A DNA stretch of 64,000 nucleotides from Chitinophagaceae bacterium. Its GTDB lineage: Bacteria; Bacteroidota; Bacteroidia; Chitinophagales; Chitinophagaceae. Position 1 is the first letter of the stretch; each line of letters opens with the position of its first letter. The DNA is taken from positions 1-64,000 of the forward strand of contig JACMLY010000090.1 of the NCBI GenBank assembly GCA_014379345.1, given 5' to 3'. Made by a program: the position numbers and the translations under genes. Of the stretch, positions 1-8,147 are shown piece after piece. The notes beneath the pieces are model-generated. The model did not search any database, was not told where the DNA came from, and saw nothing but the letters and a program-made list of their open reading frames with translations.

Positions 1-1
1 C

Positions 2-2488
2 AGGGTAATAGCCAATCCTTACTACGATAAAGCCAATGGGTTTAGACGATTTTTATTGGGCCGCCACTACAGAAAGGAATGGGCCACTCCCGTTGATGTG
101 GAAGTGTTGAACTTTGACACCACCGCTGGTGGTTTAACACCCGATAAATTGGGTGGTGGCATGCAAACCAAATCCCTGAGATTAAAAGGAGCTAATGGAA
201 AAGAGTATGTGATAAGAAGTGTGAACAAAGATCCCAGTAAGGCATTGCCTCCGGAATTCAGGGGCACATTTGCGAATGATGTTTTGCAGGATCAGATATC
301 CTCTTCTCATCCGTATGCACCTCTTGTTGTTTCCGAACTGGCACGAGCGTCGGAGATCTATTATATCACCCCCCGTGTTGTTTATGTGCCGAATTCCCCC
401 CGATTGGGCGAATTTCAAAAAGAGCTTGGCAATACACTCTGTTTGTTTGAAGAACGGCCTGTCGGAGACCAGGAAGATAATCCCGATTATGATTTTTCAG
501 GAAAGGTAGTGACCAGCGAAAAAATGCTGGAGAAGGTTTTCGGCGACAATGATCACAGAATGGATGAGAAATTTTTTCTAAAGAATAGGCTGTTCGATAT
601 GGTTATTGGCGACTGGGATCGCCACGAAGATCAATGGTTATGGGCAACATTTAAAACAGAAAATGATCAAACCATCTATAAGCCTATTCCCAGAGACCGT
701 GATCAGGCATTTCCAAAACTTGATGGGTTAATACCACAGATAGCGGCACGTAAATGGGCTGTACGCAAAACCCAGAGCTTTGAACACACGATCCGGGACA
801 TCAACGGATTTAATATGAATGGTATTCAGCTGGATAGAAATTTTACGGTGGGGCTTAGTCTTGACGATTGGATGACTATGGTGGATAGCATACAATTGGC
901 GCTTACTGATACCGAAATTGAAGAGGCATTCAAAAAACTGCCTTCGTCGATTTATGAGGTATCTGCAAAAAAATTGATCAGCAGGGTAAAGGCCAGGAGA
1001 AATGATCTTAAAACATACGCAGCTACCTATTATAAGTTTATCAACAAGGAAGTGAATATCGTAGGAACAGATGATACCGAATTTTTTGAAGTAGACAGGT
1101 TGAATGGAGATTCTACAAGAGTTGTGGTGTATAAGATCAATAAGAAGGGCGAGAAGGATAATATTTTATTGAACAGAACTTTTTACACATCAGAAACAAA
1201 AGAGATAAGATTGTACGGTCTTGGCGATGCGGATCAATTCTCGGTAAATGGCGAGGTTGAAGGGGGTATCCTGGTTCGTATTATTGGAGGCAGCGGACTT
1301 GATCGTTATACCGATAGTTCGTCAGTTCAGGGAAAGTCGAATGCAACGCGTATTTATGATTCTACCGGTAACGCGTTCAATACCGGCAATGAAACAAAGA
1401 AAGTTTACACCAGGGACACGCTGCTGGTACAATATAATCGCAGGGGATTTAAATACAATAAACTGGTTCCGAAATTCACTCCTGGATATAATATTGACGA
1501 TGGTATTTATATAGGAGGCGGTTTTACTTTGACCAAACAAAAATTTGGAAAGGAGCCATATGGATTTACAGAAACGCTCGCCGGCAATTACGCATTGGCA
1601 ACAGGAGCTTTTAATTTCTGGTACGACAGGATATTTAAACGCGTGTTTGGAAAATGGGATCTTCACCTGGCTGCCGAGATCAATGCGCCAAATTATGTAT
1701 TTAATTATTTCGGCCTCGGCAATGAAACGGTATTGATCCAGAAAAACAGGAGCTTTAACCGGGTGCGTTCGAACCAGTACACTGGATTATTAGGTGTTAC
1801 CAGAACTTTTAATAAAAAGTTTAATTGGGAATTCAGTGCAGGTTATCAGAACATCCGGGTTGAAAAAACAGCCAATCGTTTTGTGAGTGACTCCCGGTCA
1901 AAAATTGATTCAACCTTGTTTTCGGCAAACCAATATGGTTTTTTACAGTTGGGTTACAGGATCGATAATACTGATAACATCTTATATCCCAGAAGGGGAA
2001 TAAGATTGAATGCTTCTGCTGGTGTAAATCAGAATTTGGAAGATGGTGAGCAGAATTTTCCCTACGCTCATTTAAATATATCGGGATATGCAACTGCCGG
2101 GAATTTCACCTTTGCCTTACGATCGGGGGTGTCTACTAATTTCAGCAATGAGTATGAATTTTACCAGGCGAATACATTGGGAGGAACAACCAATCTAAGA
2201 GGGTATCGAAGAACAAGATTTTCAGGCAGAACAAGTGTTTATGAAAACGCAGAGATCAGGTGGAGGCTGGGTACCACGAATTTGTATATCGTCAAGGGTA
2301 ATATAGGTCTTCTGGGTTTTGCAGATGGAGGAAGAGTGTGGATACCGACTGAAAGTTCAGACAAATGGCATTGGGGATATGGGGGAGGATTTTGGATACT
2401 GCCGTATAACAAATTAGCCTTTACTGTCACGTATGGAATTTCAGAAGAGGATCAATTGGTCAATGTACGTGCCGGATTTTTATTTTAA
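2..2488 (+). CDS. Outer-membrane Omp85-type barrel protein with kinase-like segment (5' end outside window)
   Basis: The frame is open to the left edge, so only the C-terminal ~828 residues are seen. The last ~350 residues look like an Omp85/bacterial surface antigen barrel: alternating amphipathic strands, the stretch LGGTTNLRGYRRTRFSG, and a terminal aromatic residue (GFLF). In related Bacteroidota proteins a calcineurin-like phosphoesterase usually precedes this part; it is not visible here. Between them lies a globular segment with GKEYVIRSV, then GDWDRHEDQW (about bases 608-637) and PIPRDRDQAF (about bases 686-715). The spacing and composition resemble the catalytic DRH..N and metal D.D motifs of CotH/HipA-like kinases. 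The barrel call is confident; the kinase idea is inference. Codons 1-18 precede an internal TTG at 56 that is not a real start. Confidence 0.85.
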   Translation, partial: RVIANPYYDKANGFRRFLLGRHYRKEWATPVDVEVLNFDTTAGGLTPDKLGGGMQTKSLRLKGANGKEYVIRSVNKDPSKALPPEFRGTFANDVLQDQISSSHPYAPLVVSELARASEIYYITPRVVYVPNSPRLGEFQKELGNTLCLFEERPVGDQEDNPDYDFSGKVVTSEKMLEKVFGDNDHRMDEKFFLKNRLFDMVIGDWDRHEDQWLWATFKTENDQTIYKPIPRDRDQAFPKLDGLIPQIAARKWAVRKTQSFEHTIRDINGFNMNGIQLDRNFTVGLSLDDWMTMVDSIQLALTDTEIEEAFKKLPSSIYEVSAKKLISRVKARRNDLKTYAATYYKFINKEVNIVGTDDTEFFEVDRLNGDSTRVVVYKINKKGEKDNILLNRTFYTSETKEIRLYGLGDADQFSVNGEVEGGILVRIIGGSGLDRYTDSSSVQGKSNATRIYDSTGNAFNTGNETKKVYTRDTLLVQYNRRGFKYNKLVPKFTPGYNIDDGIYIGGGFTLTKQKFGKEPYGFTETLAGNYALATGAFNFWYDRIFKRVFGKWDLHLAAEINAPNYVFNYFGLGNETVLIQKNRSFNRVRSNQYTGLLGVTRTFNKKFNWEFSAGYQNIRVEKTANRFVSDSRSKIDSTLFSANQYGFLQLGYRIDNTDNILYPRRGIRLNASAGVNQNLEDGEQNFPYAHLNISGYATAGNFTFALRSGVSTNFSNEYEFYQANTLGGTTNLRGYRRTRFSGRTSVYENAEIRWRLGTTNLYIVKGNIGLLGFADGGRVWIPTESSDKWHWGYGGGFWILPYNKLAFTVTYGISEEDQLVNVRAGFLF

Positions 2489-2490
2489 TC

Positions 2491-2544
2491 TTGCCACGAA
2501 TTACTACGGATTTAATTCGTGTTTATTCGTGAAATTCGTGGCAA
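2491..2544. repeat. TTGCCACGAATT-type inverted repeat at gene 3' end
   Basis: Perfect 12-bp arms TTGCCACGAATT (2491-2502) and AATTCGTGGCAA (2533-2544) start 2 bp after the stop codon and are followed by seven A residues. Related dyads occur near 9429, 34326 and 44309. It probably acts as a transcription terminator or mRNA-end hairpin. Confidence 0.7.
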
Positions 2545-2569
2545 AAAAAGCGCTTAAGACGGCTGGCAT

Positions 2570-2824
2570 CTATTCATGACTTAGCAATGAACCAATATTT
2601 ATTGAATCAAGGTATGGTTCTAATTGGTTTGTATCACTAAAGCTTTTTGTTTTCACCATCTTCCCCTGGAAATACTGGTAAAACACCTCCACATAAAAAC
2701 CTTCGATCTGGTAAAGCAAAATTTTGTAGTGACCCTCTTGCCGGGATCCAACCAATACTCCGGCGCTCCAGAGTAATTCAATTTGTCGCACTTCATCCAG
2801 ACAATTAAATTGATACATGTTCAT
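2570..2824 (-). CDS. Small conserved Bacteroidota protein of unknown function
   Basis: This encodes 84 residues from the Met at 2824. An upstream Met at 2863 would give 97 residues, but the extra residues do not look conserved; another Met lies at 2818. The protein is acidic and compact, with the pattern CLDEVRQIELLW, then LLYQIEGFYVEVFYQ, and ends near LEPYLDSINI. Small proteins of this kind, of about 80 residues, are common as solitary genes in this phylum. No catalytic motif, signal peptide or membrane segment is visible. It lies downstream of, and on the same strand as, the response regulator but 235 bp away, so it is probably a separate unit. Confidence 0.6.
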   Translation of the reverse strand: MNMYQFNCLDEVRQIELLWSAGVLVGSRQEGHYKILLYQIEGFYVEVFYQYFQGKMVKTKSFSDTNQLEPYLDSINIGSLLSHE

Positions 2825-2911
2825 AGCTATCGAGTGTTTGCTTACTTCAACTAGTATCAACAAAATTGCTACCTGTTTTTTTCAGGATGATCTGCACGCA
2901 TTTTTTTTTGT

Positions 2912-2933
2912 ATTGTAGAAGTCATTCTACAAT
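2912..2933. promoter_or_regulatory. Perfect 9-bp-arm palindrome, possible operator
   Basis: ATTGTAGAA, loop GTCA, TTCTACAAT. It lies about 90 bp upstream of the small minus-strand gene and downstream of the response regulator. No T-run follows on the side that would make it a terminator, so an operator or 5'-UTR hairpin is more likely. No regulator is assigned. Confidence 0.35.
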
Positions 2934-3058
2934 ATCTTGAGATTTAGCTGGATGAGACTGATGATTCGGGGCTCGATTCTCCGATGGTAAGGATAACTTA
3001 TCATTTTTTATATGAAAACCCTCCGAATATGTTCCTGCTTTCTTTTATTAGCTCGCAA

Positions 3059-3466
3059 TCATGATCCCCAAAGCTTCACAATTGCATCGGTGAGATAGAT
3101 CATTTCCTGGTATGAACTGGGTTTTGTAAGAAAACAGTTAGCGCCTAATTCGTAAGATATGATCCTGTCCTTATCAAGGGATGATGTACTGAATACGACT
3201 ACTGGTATATGATGCATTTTGGAATCCTTTTTTATTTCCTGCAAAGCTTCCCTGCCATCCTTGCCAGGCATATTCAGGTCAAGCAGAATCAGTGAGGGAA
3301 ATTCTGAGTCGGGCACTGTTTTTAGAAATTCAAGTAACAGGTCGGCGTTCTCCAGCAAAACGAAATTCTTATCAGGATTATTTTCAAGAAATGCATCCTT
3401 AATAAGGCTCCTGTCATCTGAATCGTCATCAACAATTACAATGGGGTTTTTTGAGTTTGTGGTCAT
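3059..3466 (-). CDS. Single-domain response regulator (CheY/Rcp1-like)
   Basis: A 135-residue receiver domain with no output domain. The acidic pocket is in IVIVDDDSDD (D13-D15), the phosphoacceptor is D63 in LLDLNMPGKDG, the switch residue is S93 or T94 in VVVFSTSS, and the conserved Lys is K115 in FLTKP. Its start overlaps the end of the upstream histidine kinase by 4 bp (ATGA), so the two are translationally coupled. It therefore very likely receives phosphate from that kinase. The absence of a DNA-binding domain means it signals through protein contact or passes phosphate on to another protein. The Rcp1-like subfamily typically pairs with bacteriophytochrome-type or PAS kinases. Confidence 0.93.
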   Translation of the reverse strand: MTTNSKNPIVIVDDDSDDRSLIKDAFLENNPDKNFVLLENADLLLEFLKTVPDSEFPSLILLDLNMPGKDGREALQEIKKDSKMHHIPVVVFSTSSLDKDRIISYELGANCFLTKPSSYQEMIYLTDAIVKLWGS

Positions 3467-6400
3467 ATGGGAATAATAATAGTAAAAATAGCTCCTTTGT
3501 CTGGCTCACTTCGTGCAATAATAGTTCCACCATGGTTCTCAGTAATTCTCCGGCAAATAGCAAGTCCAATTCCTGTTCCTTCGTATTGACTTCTGCTATG
3601 AAGTCTTTGAAAAATCGTAAAAATCTTTTCTGCAAACTGCTTATCAAACCCAATTCCATTGTCTTCAAAATTGATCTGGAGATAACGACTGGCTTTGGTA
3701 AGATTATACAAATTTACATTGGCAGGAGTTAGATACTTATGTGACACCGTTATACGTGGCACCACACCGGGTCGGATGAATTTTAATGAATTGCTCAACA
3801 GGTTCTGAAATAATTGCCTGAACTGTGATGGAACAATATATGCCTCAGGCAGGTGATCGGATTCTATGATAGCCTGGTTTTCCTCAATTTTATAGTCCAG
3901 GGTCTGAACCGTGTCGTCGAGGATACTCTTAAGACTGAATAATTCGAATTCTTTATTACCGGTGATCATTGAAACTGACAAAAGATCATTGATCATCTGC
4001 TGCATCCGTTTCGAAGAAGATATTATTTTTTCGAGGTAGTTCTTTCCTTCATTATCCAGTGAACCTAGGTTTGTTGTAAACAGCCGATCTCCAAAAGTGG
4101 AAATTTTTCTTAAAGGTTCTTTCAGATCATGGCTGGCAACATAGGCATATTCTTCCAGGCTCTTATTGGATTGCTGAAGTTCAATTGTCTGGTGAAACAA
4201 TTTCTCTTCGATCTCCCGGCGCTCTGTAATGTCAAGAGCAGCTCCCAGCACTTCCGAAATTTTTCCATCAACCGTTCTCTTAAATACAATTTCTCTTATC
4301 AGCAACCATCGCCATTCCCCGTTTTTGTGCTTCATTCTGCATTCAAACTGGAACAGTGATTTTGGATGTTCAGGATCATTGTATTCATGTAGCCTGTCTT
4401 TCATTTTAGTAGCATCCGATGGATGGTACAATTCGGGAATCGCCTGGCTTCCTAAGGCAATGATCTCATCAGGAATGTATCCGAGTGCCGAATCAATTTC
4501 TTTGTTGATATAGATAACACTTCCGCTTTTAACATCAAAAAGGTATAGTATGGTTGGGGAAGCATCGGCAATATGTTTGATAAAATACTCCTGTTCCAGA
4601 ATTTTCTCTTCAGCTTCCATCCTGTCAGTAATATCTATGGAAATATTTAAAACATGTTCAACTTTGCCTTCCGGGTTTCTATCGAATATTGTTCCGAATG
4701 TATGGAACCACCTGTAATAATTATTCCGGTGGCGCATACGGTATTTGAATTCTACAATGGTATTATTTTCTTCGTCTACAAGCGTGTTGGCAATCTCTAA
4801 TGCTTTTTGATTTTTTTCCCTCATCGGCCCTATGTCATCAGGGTGCACGAGATCTGCAAAAAAGGAAACACCTGAGTCCATTACCTGTTCCGGTTTGTAC
4901 CCTAATAATTGTTCGAGTCCTTTGCTCACAAAACGATACTTTCCGGTATTTACATTATACGATGCTATTATAGAGGGAGTGGCATCTGCAATTTTCTGGA
5001 TGAAATTCTGGTTTTCTCTCAACTGTTGTTCAATGAATTGTTGTTCAGTTACATCCTGCGTGGTGCCGAATATGCCAATTATATTTTTCTTTTCATCTGC
5101 TAACACTTCGCCTTTTACGTGCAATGTCCTCACAGTTCCATCCTTCCATTGATTAAGGTGATACAACTCAAAAGGTTGAGGATCTTTAGCAGTCTGTTCA
5201 AAAAATTTCTCAATGGCCTTCCTGTCATCCGGGTGGATCAACTGAAAAAATTCTTCAACAGTTAACCCGGTGCTTTTCGGCTCCAGGCCGTAGATCCTGT
5301 ACAACTCATCGGACCATGTCATTTTTTTATCGGTAAAATGATATGTCCAATTTCCGATATGAGCTATGGCCTGAGCCTGTTTATACAGTGCATCGCTGCG
5401 TTGCAAATTTTGGATCAGTGTCTGGCGTTCCGTTTCGTCCTGGGCAGTTCCTACCAGCTTGTATGGCTGCCCGTTTTTATCCAGTAATGCCTCTCCTTTC
5501 GAATGAATGGTTTTTATCGTGCCGTTTTCCAATACGATCCTGTGGTAAAAGTCATACGATTGATGTGTTTGCATGCAGGCCTGGATCGTGGTAGTTACAC
5601 TTTCAAGGTCATCGGGATGAATAAAGGATAAGTACCTTCCGTATTCCATGGTTTCAGTCTGAGGGGTCAAACCATAAATGCGGTACAATTCATCGGTCCA
5701 TTCGATCTTGTTTTGATTTACATCCCAGCTCCAGTTGCCCAGATGAGCAATCGACTGGGCTTGTTTATAAAGTTGTTCATTGTATTTAAGATTTCTGATA
5801 AGGGTTTGTTTTTCCGTTACATCCTGAACGGTGCCAACGAGTTTATACGCTTTTCCATTTTCTTTATGCACCAAAACCTCACCACGTGCATGAAGGATTT
5901 TCATTTTACCATCCGCAGCATGAATGCGGTAATAAAAATCAAAAGGTAAAAAACTTTCTATGGCCTCGCGGATATTGGCTTGCACATGTTCCCGATCATC
6001 AGGATGATGAAAGGCGGCAACCTGGTCGTTGGTGATTTCGCCCATAACAGGGTCCAATCCGTATATCCTGTAGAGTTCTTCTGTCCAGATGAGTTTTTTT
6101 ATCACCAGGTCCCAGGTGTAATTCCCTATATGTGTAAGCGCTTCTGCCTGTTTCGATAATTCTTCGCTGCGCTGAAGCCGCTCAAATATTTTATTCCTTT
6201 CCGTAACATCCATAATGGTCCCGTTCATTCTTGCGGCCTTTCCATCCCGGAACAATACTTTTCCGCGCGACCAGAGGATTTTTTCTTTGCCCTTGTTCTG
6301 ATAACGGAATTCACAATCATAGATACCGGTTTCTGTAAAAGCTTTTTGCAACGCATCTTCAACACGTTTTTGATCATCAATATGTACGTAGTCCGTAAAT

Positions 6401-7431
6401 TTCTCCAGTCTCTCACCCTTGTTCAATTCTAATATTTTCTCAAGTTCAGGTGTTTGCCTTGAAGTATTGGCGATGATATCCCATTCGTAGCTTCCGATCT
6501 CGGCCAACTCCTGTGCTTCCAGCAATTGTTCTTCCCGGTATTGCAATTGAGTGGCTGTTTCTTTTTCATCATTCACATCCAATGCAATGCCGATAATCTG
6601 AGAGGCGACACCTTTTTCGTTCCGCTTAAATACGGTTTCATATGTTCGAAGCCAACGATATGTATTCTTATGATTTTTGAGCCGGTACTCGATCGATCTG
6701 ACTTCGCCATCCTGGGCTGTTGAAAAATCCTTCATGTAGTCATTCAAATTATGAAGGTCATCAGGGTGAATGATCTGAGATACGACCGAAGTGCCCATTC
6801 GCTGCATTTCTTCACGACTGTATCCAAATAATTCCTCTAGTTTTTTATTGCTGTAAATTTCTTTCTGTTCTAACAGATCAAAAACATATATAATGCCAGG
6901 CGAAGTATCTGTTATCTTTTCGTTGAAGTGCAATTGCTCCCGGATATCATTCTTGAGCAATTGCATATAGGTATTTGTTGAAACGGTTTCTGACACAAGA
7001 ATAAACCTGTCTATTTCTTTTATTAATTCTACACTTTCAGCAACAGATATTGTATAACGGGGGATAAAATGTAAAAGAACCTGCTTTCGCACATAATTGA
7101 TAAGCGTGATATCCTCTGCCACGATCTCATCCTTATTGATAACAGGAAGCTGATTCGATAGCCATTTTTTTAAGGCCGACTCAACCTGCTCCCTGGCTTT
7201 ATTTTTCGCGAGGTAATTTAAAAATTCGACGGATGTGGCCTTTGCAATTTCGAGAATTCGTTCTTCGGGCAGGGATTCAAAGAATTTTAATAGTGGAAGA
7301 TTTATTTCGCGTGACAAACGTATTTGTTCATTCACATAGGCGTCAAGGTGATTATTCAACAGAAAGCCGGCGAATTCAGGTAAATATTTGAGATCTGTAA
7401 TCTCGAGATGGTTTTTGACCGCAGTCTGCAC
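3463..7431 (-). CDS. Sensor histidine kinase with seven PAS domains
   Basis: 1,322 residues with no signal peptide or membrane segment, so it is a cytoplasmic sensor. Residues 1-170 are a helical N-terminal domain of unknown type. Seven PAS/PAC units follow (about 172-293, 297-412, 420-543, 548-672, 677-801, 805-935, 938-1068), each with a (H)PDD element and a D(V/I)TER-like exit linker. PAS 3-5 are nearly repeats of each other (QAQAIAHIGNW, DELYRIYGL), which suggests recent internal duplication. The HisKA phospho-site is H1101 in VASHDLKEPLRK. The ATPase domain has the N box around N1210 (LFQNLLSNSLKF), DNGIGF near 1257 and GTGIGL at 1285-1290. It overlaps the response regulator gene by 4 bp. 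The ligand is unknown; several PAS units suggest redox, haem, flavin or small-molecule sensing. Confidence 0.95.
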   Translation of the reverse strand: MQTAVKNHLEITDLKYLPEFAGFLLNNHLDAYVNEQIRLSREINLPLLKFFESLPEERILEIAKATSVEFLNYLAKNKAREQVESALKKWLSNQLPVINKDEIVAEDITLINYVRKQVLLHFIPRYTISVAESVELIKEIDRFILVSETVSTNTYMQLLKNDIREQLHFNEKITDTSPGIIYVFDLLEQKEIYSNKKLEELFGYSREEMQRMGTSVVSQIIHPDDLHNLNDYMKDFSTAQDGEVRSIEYRLKNHKNTYRWLRTYETVFKRNEKGVASQIIGIALDVNDEKETATQLQYREEQLLEAQELAEIGSYEWDIIANTSRQTPELEKILELNKGERLEKFTDYVHIDDQKRVEDALQKAFTETGIYDCEFRYQNKGKEKILWSRGKVLFRDGKAARMNGTIMDVTERNKIFERLQRSEELSKQAEALTHIGNYTWDLVIKKLIWTEELYRIYGLDPVMGEITNDQVAAFHHPDDREHVQANIREAIESFLPFDFYYRIHAADGKMKILHARGEVLVHKENGKAYKLVGTVQDVTEKQTLIRNLKYNEQLYKQAQSIAHLGNWSWDVNQNKIEWTDELYRIYGLTPQTETMEYGRYLSFIHPDDLESVTTTIQACMQTHQSYDFYHRIVLENGTIKTIHSKGEALLDKNGQPYKLVGTAQDETERQTLIQNLQRSDALYKQAQAIAHIGNWTYHFTDKKMTWSDELYRIYGLEPKSTGLTVEEFFQLIHPDDRKAIEKFFEQTAKDPQPFELYHLNQWKDGTVRTLHVKGEVLADEKKNIIGIFGTTQDVTEQQFIEQQLRENQNFIQKIADATPSIIASYNVNTGKYRFVSKGLEQLLGYKPEQVMDSGVSFFADLVHPDDIGPMREKNQKALEIANTLVDEENNTIVEFKYRMRHRNNYYRWFHTFGTIFDRNPEGKVEHVLNISIDITDRMEAEEKILEQEYFIKHIADASPTILYLFDVKSGSVIYINKEIDSALGYIPDEIIALGSQAIPELYHPSDATKMKDRLHEYNDPEHPKSLFQFECRMKHKNGEWRWLLIREIVFKRTVDGKISEVLGAALDITERREIEEKLFHQTIELQQSNKSLEEYAYVASHDLKEPLRKISTFGDRLFTTNLGSLDNEGKNYLEKIISSSKRMQQMINDLLSVSMITGNKEFELFSLKSILDDTVQTLDYKIEENQAIIESDHLPEAYIVPSQFRQLFQNLLSNSLKFIRPGVVPRITVSHKYLTPANVNLYNLTKASRYLQINFEDNGIGFDKQFAEKIFTIFQRLHSRSQYEGTGIGLAICRRITENHGGTIIARSEPDKGAIFTIIIPI

Positions 7432-7563
7432 GATAAATTTATTTATTTCGAAATTTAAAATTTTTATGGGACAATTTCGGCCTAAGAATATTTTTGTAGG
7501 CCGTGCGATGGCATAATTTTTATGTTTTAGTATGGCATAACGTAATCATTAAAACCAGCCACC

Positions 7564-7737
7564 ATGGAAAAAGATAAGAATAAACCAACCGAATATCCTA
7601 AACTAAACGAGAACGATAAAAGATGGAAACAGCAGGATGAGTTTGATTCGGCAGAATCCCTAAAACAGGCCGAAGATGAAAATAAAAAAGCTTCGTCGGA
7701 TAGTTCATCAGACAAGGATGATACGATAAAGGTTTAA
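7564..7737 (+). CDS. Small, highly charged hydrophilic protein
   Basis: Encodes 57 residues rich in Lys, Asp, Glu and Ser, with no hydrophobic segment (starts MEKDKNKPTEYP, ends SDKDDTIKV). Probably intrinsically disordered. The start is the only ATG, preceded by ACCAGCCACC. The stop codon lies inside the first unit of a heptamer repeat block, which shows repeats abutting a coding end. A similarly sized charged protein occurs at 59579. No function can be assigned; similar small disordered proteins are often stress-related, but that is only a guess. Confidence 0.5.
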   Translation: MEKDKNKPTEYPKLNENDKRWKQQDEFDSAESLKQAEDENKKASSDSSSDKDDTIKV

Positions 7738-7758
7738 GGTTTAAAGTTTAAGGTTTAA
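7731..7758. repeat. Heptamer block, 4 units of (g/a)gTTTAA
   Basis: Exact 7-bp period: GGTTTAA, GGTTTAA, AGTTTAA, GGTTTAA. It overlaps the stop of the small gene at 7564-7737 and is inverted relative to the block at 7787-7814, so the two can form a hairpin. Confidence 0.85.
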
Positions 7759-7786
7759 GGTTGGATTAGATAACTTGTAGAAAAAA

Positions 7787-7814
7787 CTTTAAACTTTAAA
7801 CTTTAAACTGTAAA
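7787..7814. repeat. Heptamer block, 4 units of CTTTAAA
   Basis: CTTTAAA three times, then CTGTAAA, with exact 7-bp period. It is the inverted partner of the block at 7731-7758. Confidence 0.85.
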
Positions 7815-7829
7815 CTTCCAAAAGCCGTG

Positions 7830-7937
7830 GTTGGTGTTTTCACCAACAACAGCGGCGTAATAGGCTTTATGGAAGTTGCGATTGCGTTCTATTCGAGATT
7901 TGCTTTCTCCCCCGCTGTTGTTGTTGAAAACACCAAC
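7830..7937. repeat. Nested palindromic element, copy 1
   Basis: Outer inverted arms of 26 bp (7830-7855 and 7912-7937, one mismatch). Each arm contains its own small palindrome (GTTGGTG TTTT CACCAAC on the left; the right-arm version carries the mismatch). The 56-bp centre includes GATTGCGTTCTATTCGAG. It repeats 160 bp downstream. The stretch 7738-8147 between genes consists of these two copies plus heptamer blocks. Confidence 0.85.
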
Positions 7938-7989
7938 AACGGTCTGAAGGTTTAAGGTTTAAAGTTGGATTAGATAACTTAGAGCCTTT

Positions 7990-8097
7990 GTTGGTGTTTT
8001 CACCAACATCAGCGGCGTAATATGCTTTATGGAAGTCGCGATTGCGTTCTATTCGAGATTTGCTTTCTCCCCCGCTGTTGTTGGTGAAAACACCAAC
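7990..8097. repeat. Nested palindromic element, copy 2
   Basis: Second copy, arms 7990-8015 and 8072-8097 with one mismatch at a different position from copy 1. The left arm of copy 1 and the right arm of copy 2 are exact complements. Heptamer blocks flank it (7949-7962 and 8109-8136, units such as GGTTTAA and ACTTTAA). Confidence 0.85.
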
Positions 8098-8147
8098 AAC
8101 GGTCTGAAGGTTTAAACTTTAAACTTTAAACCTTAAAAACTCTAAAG

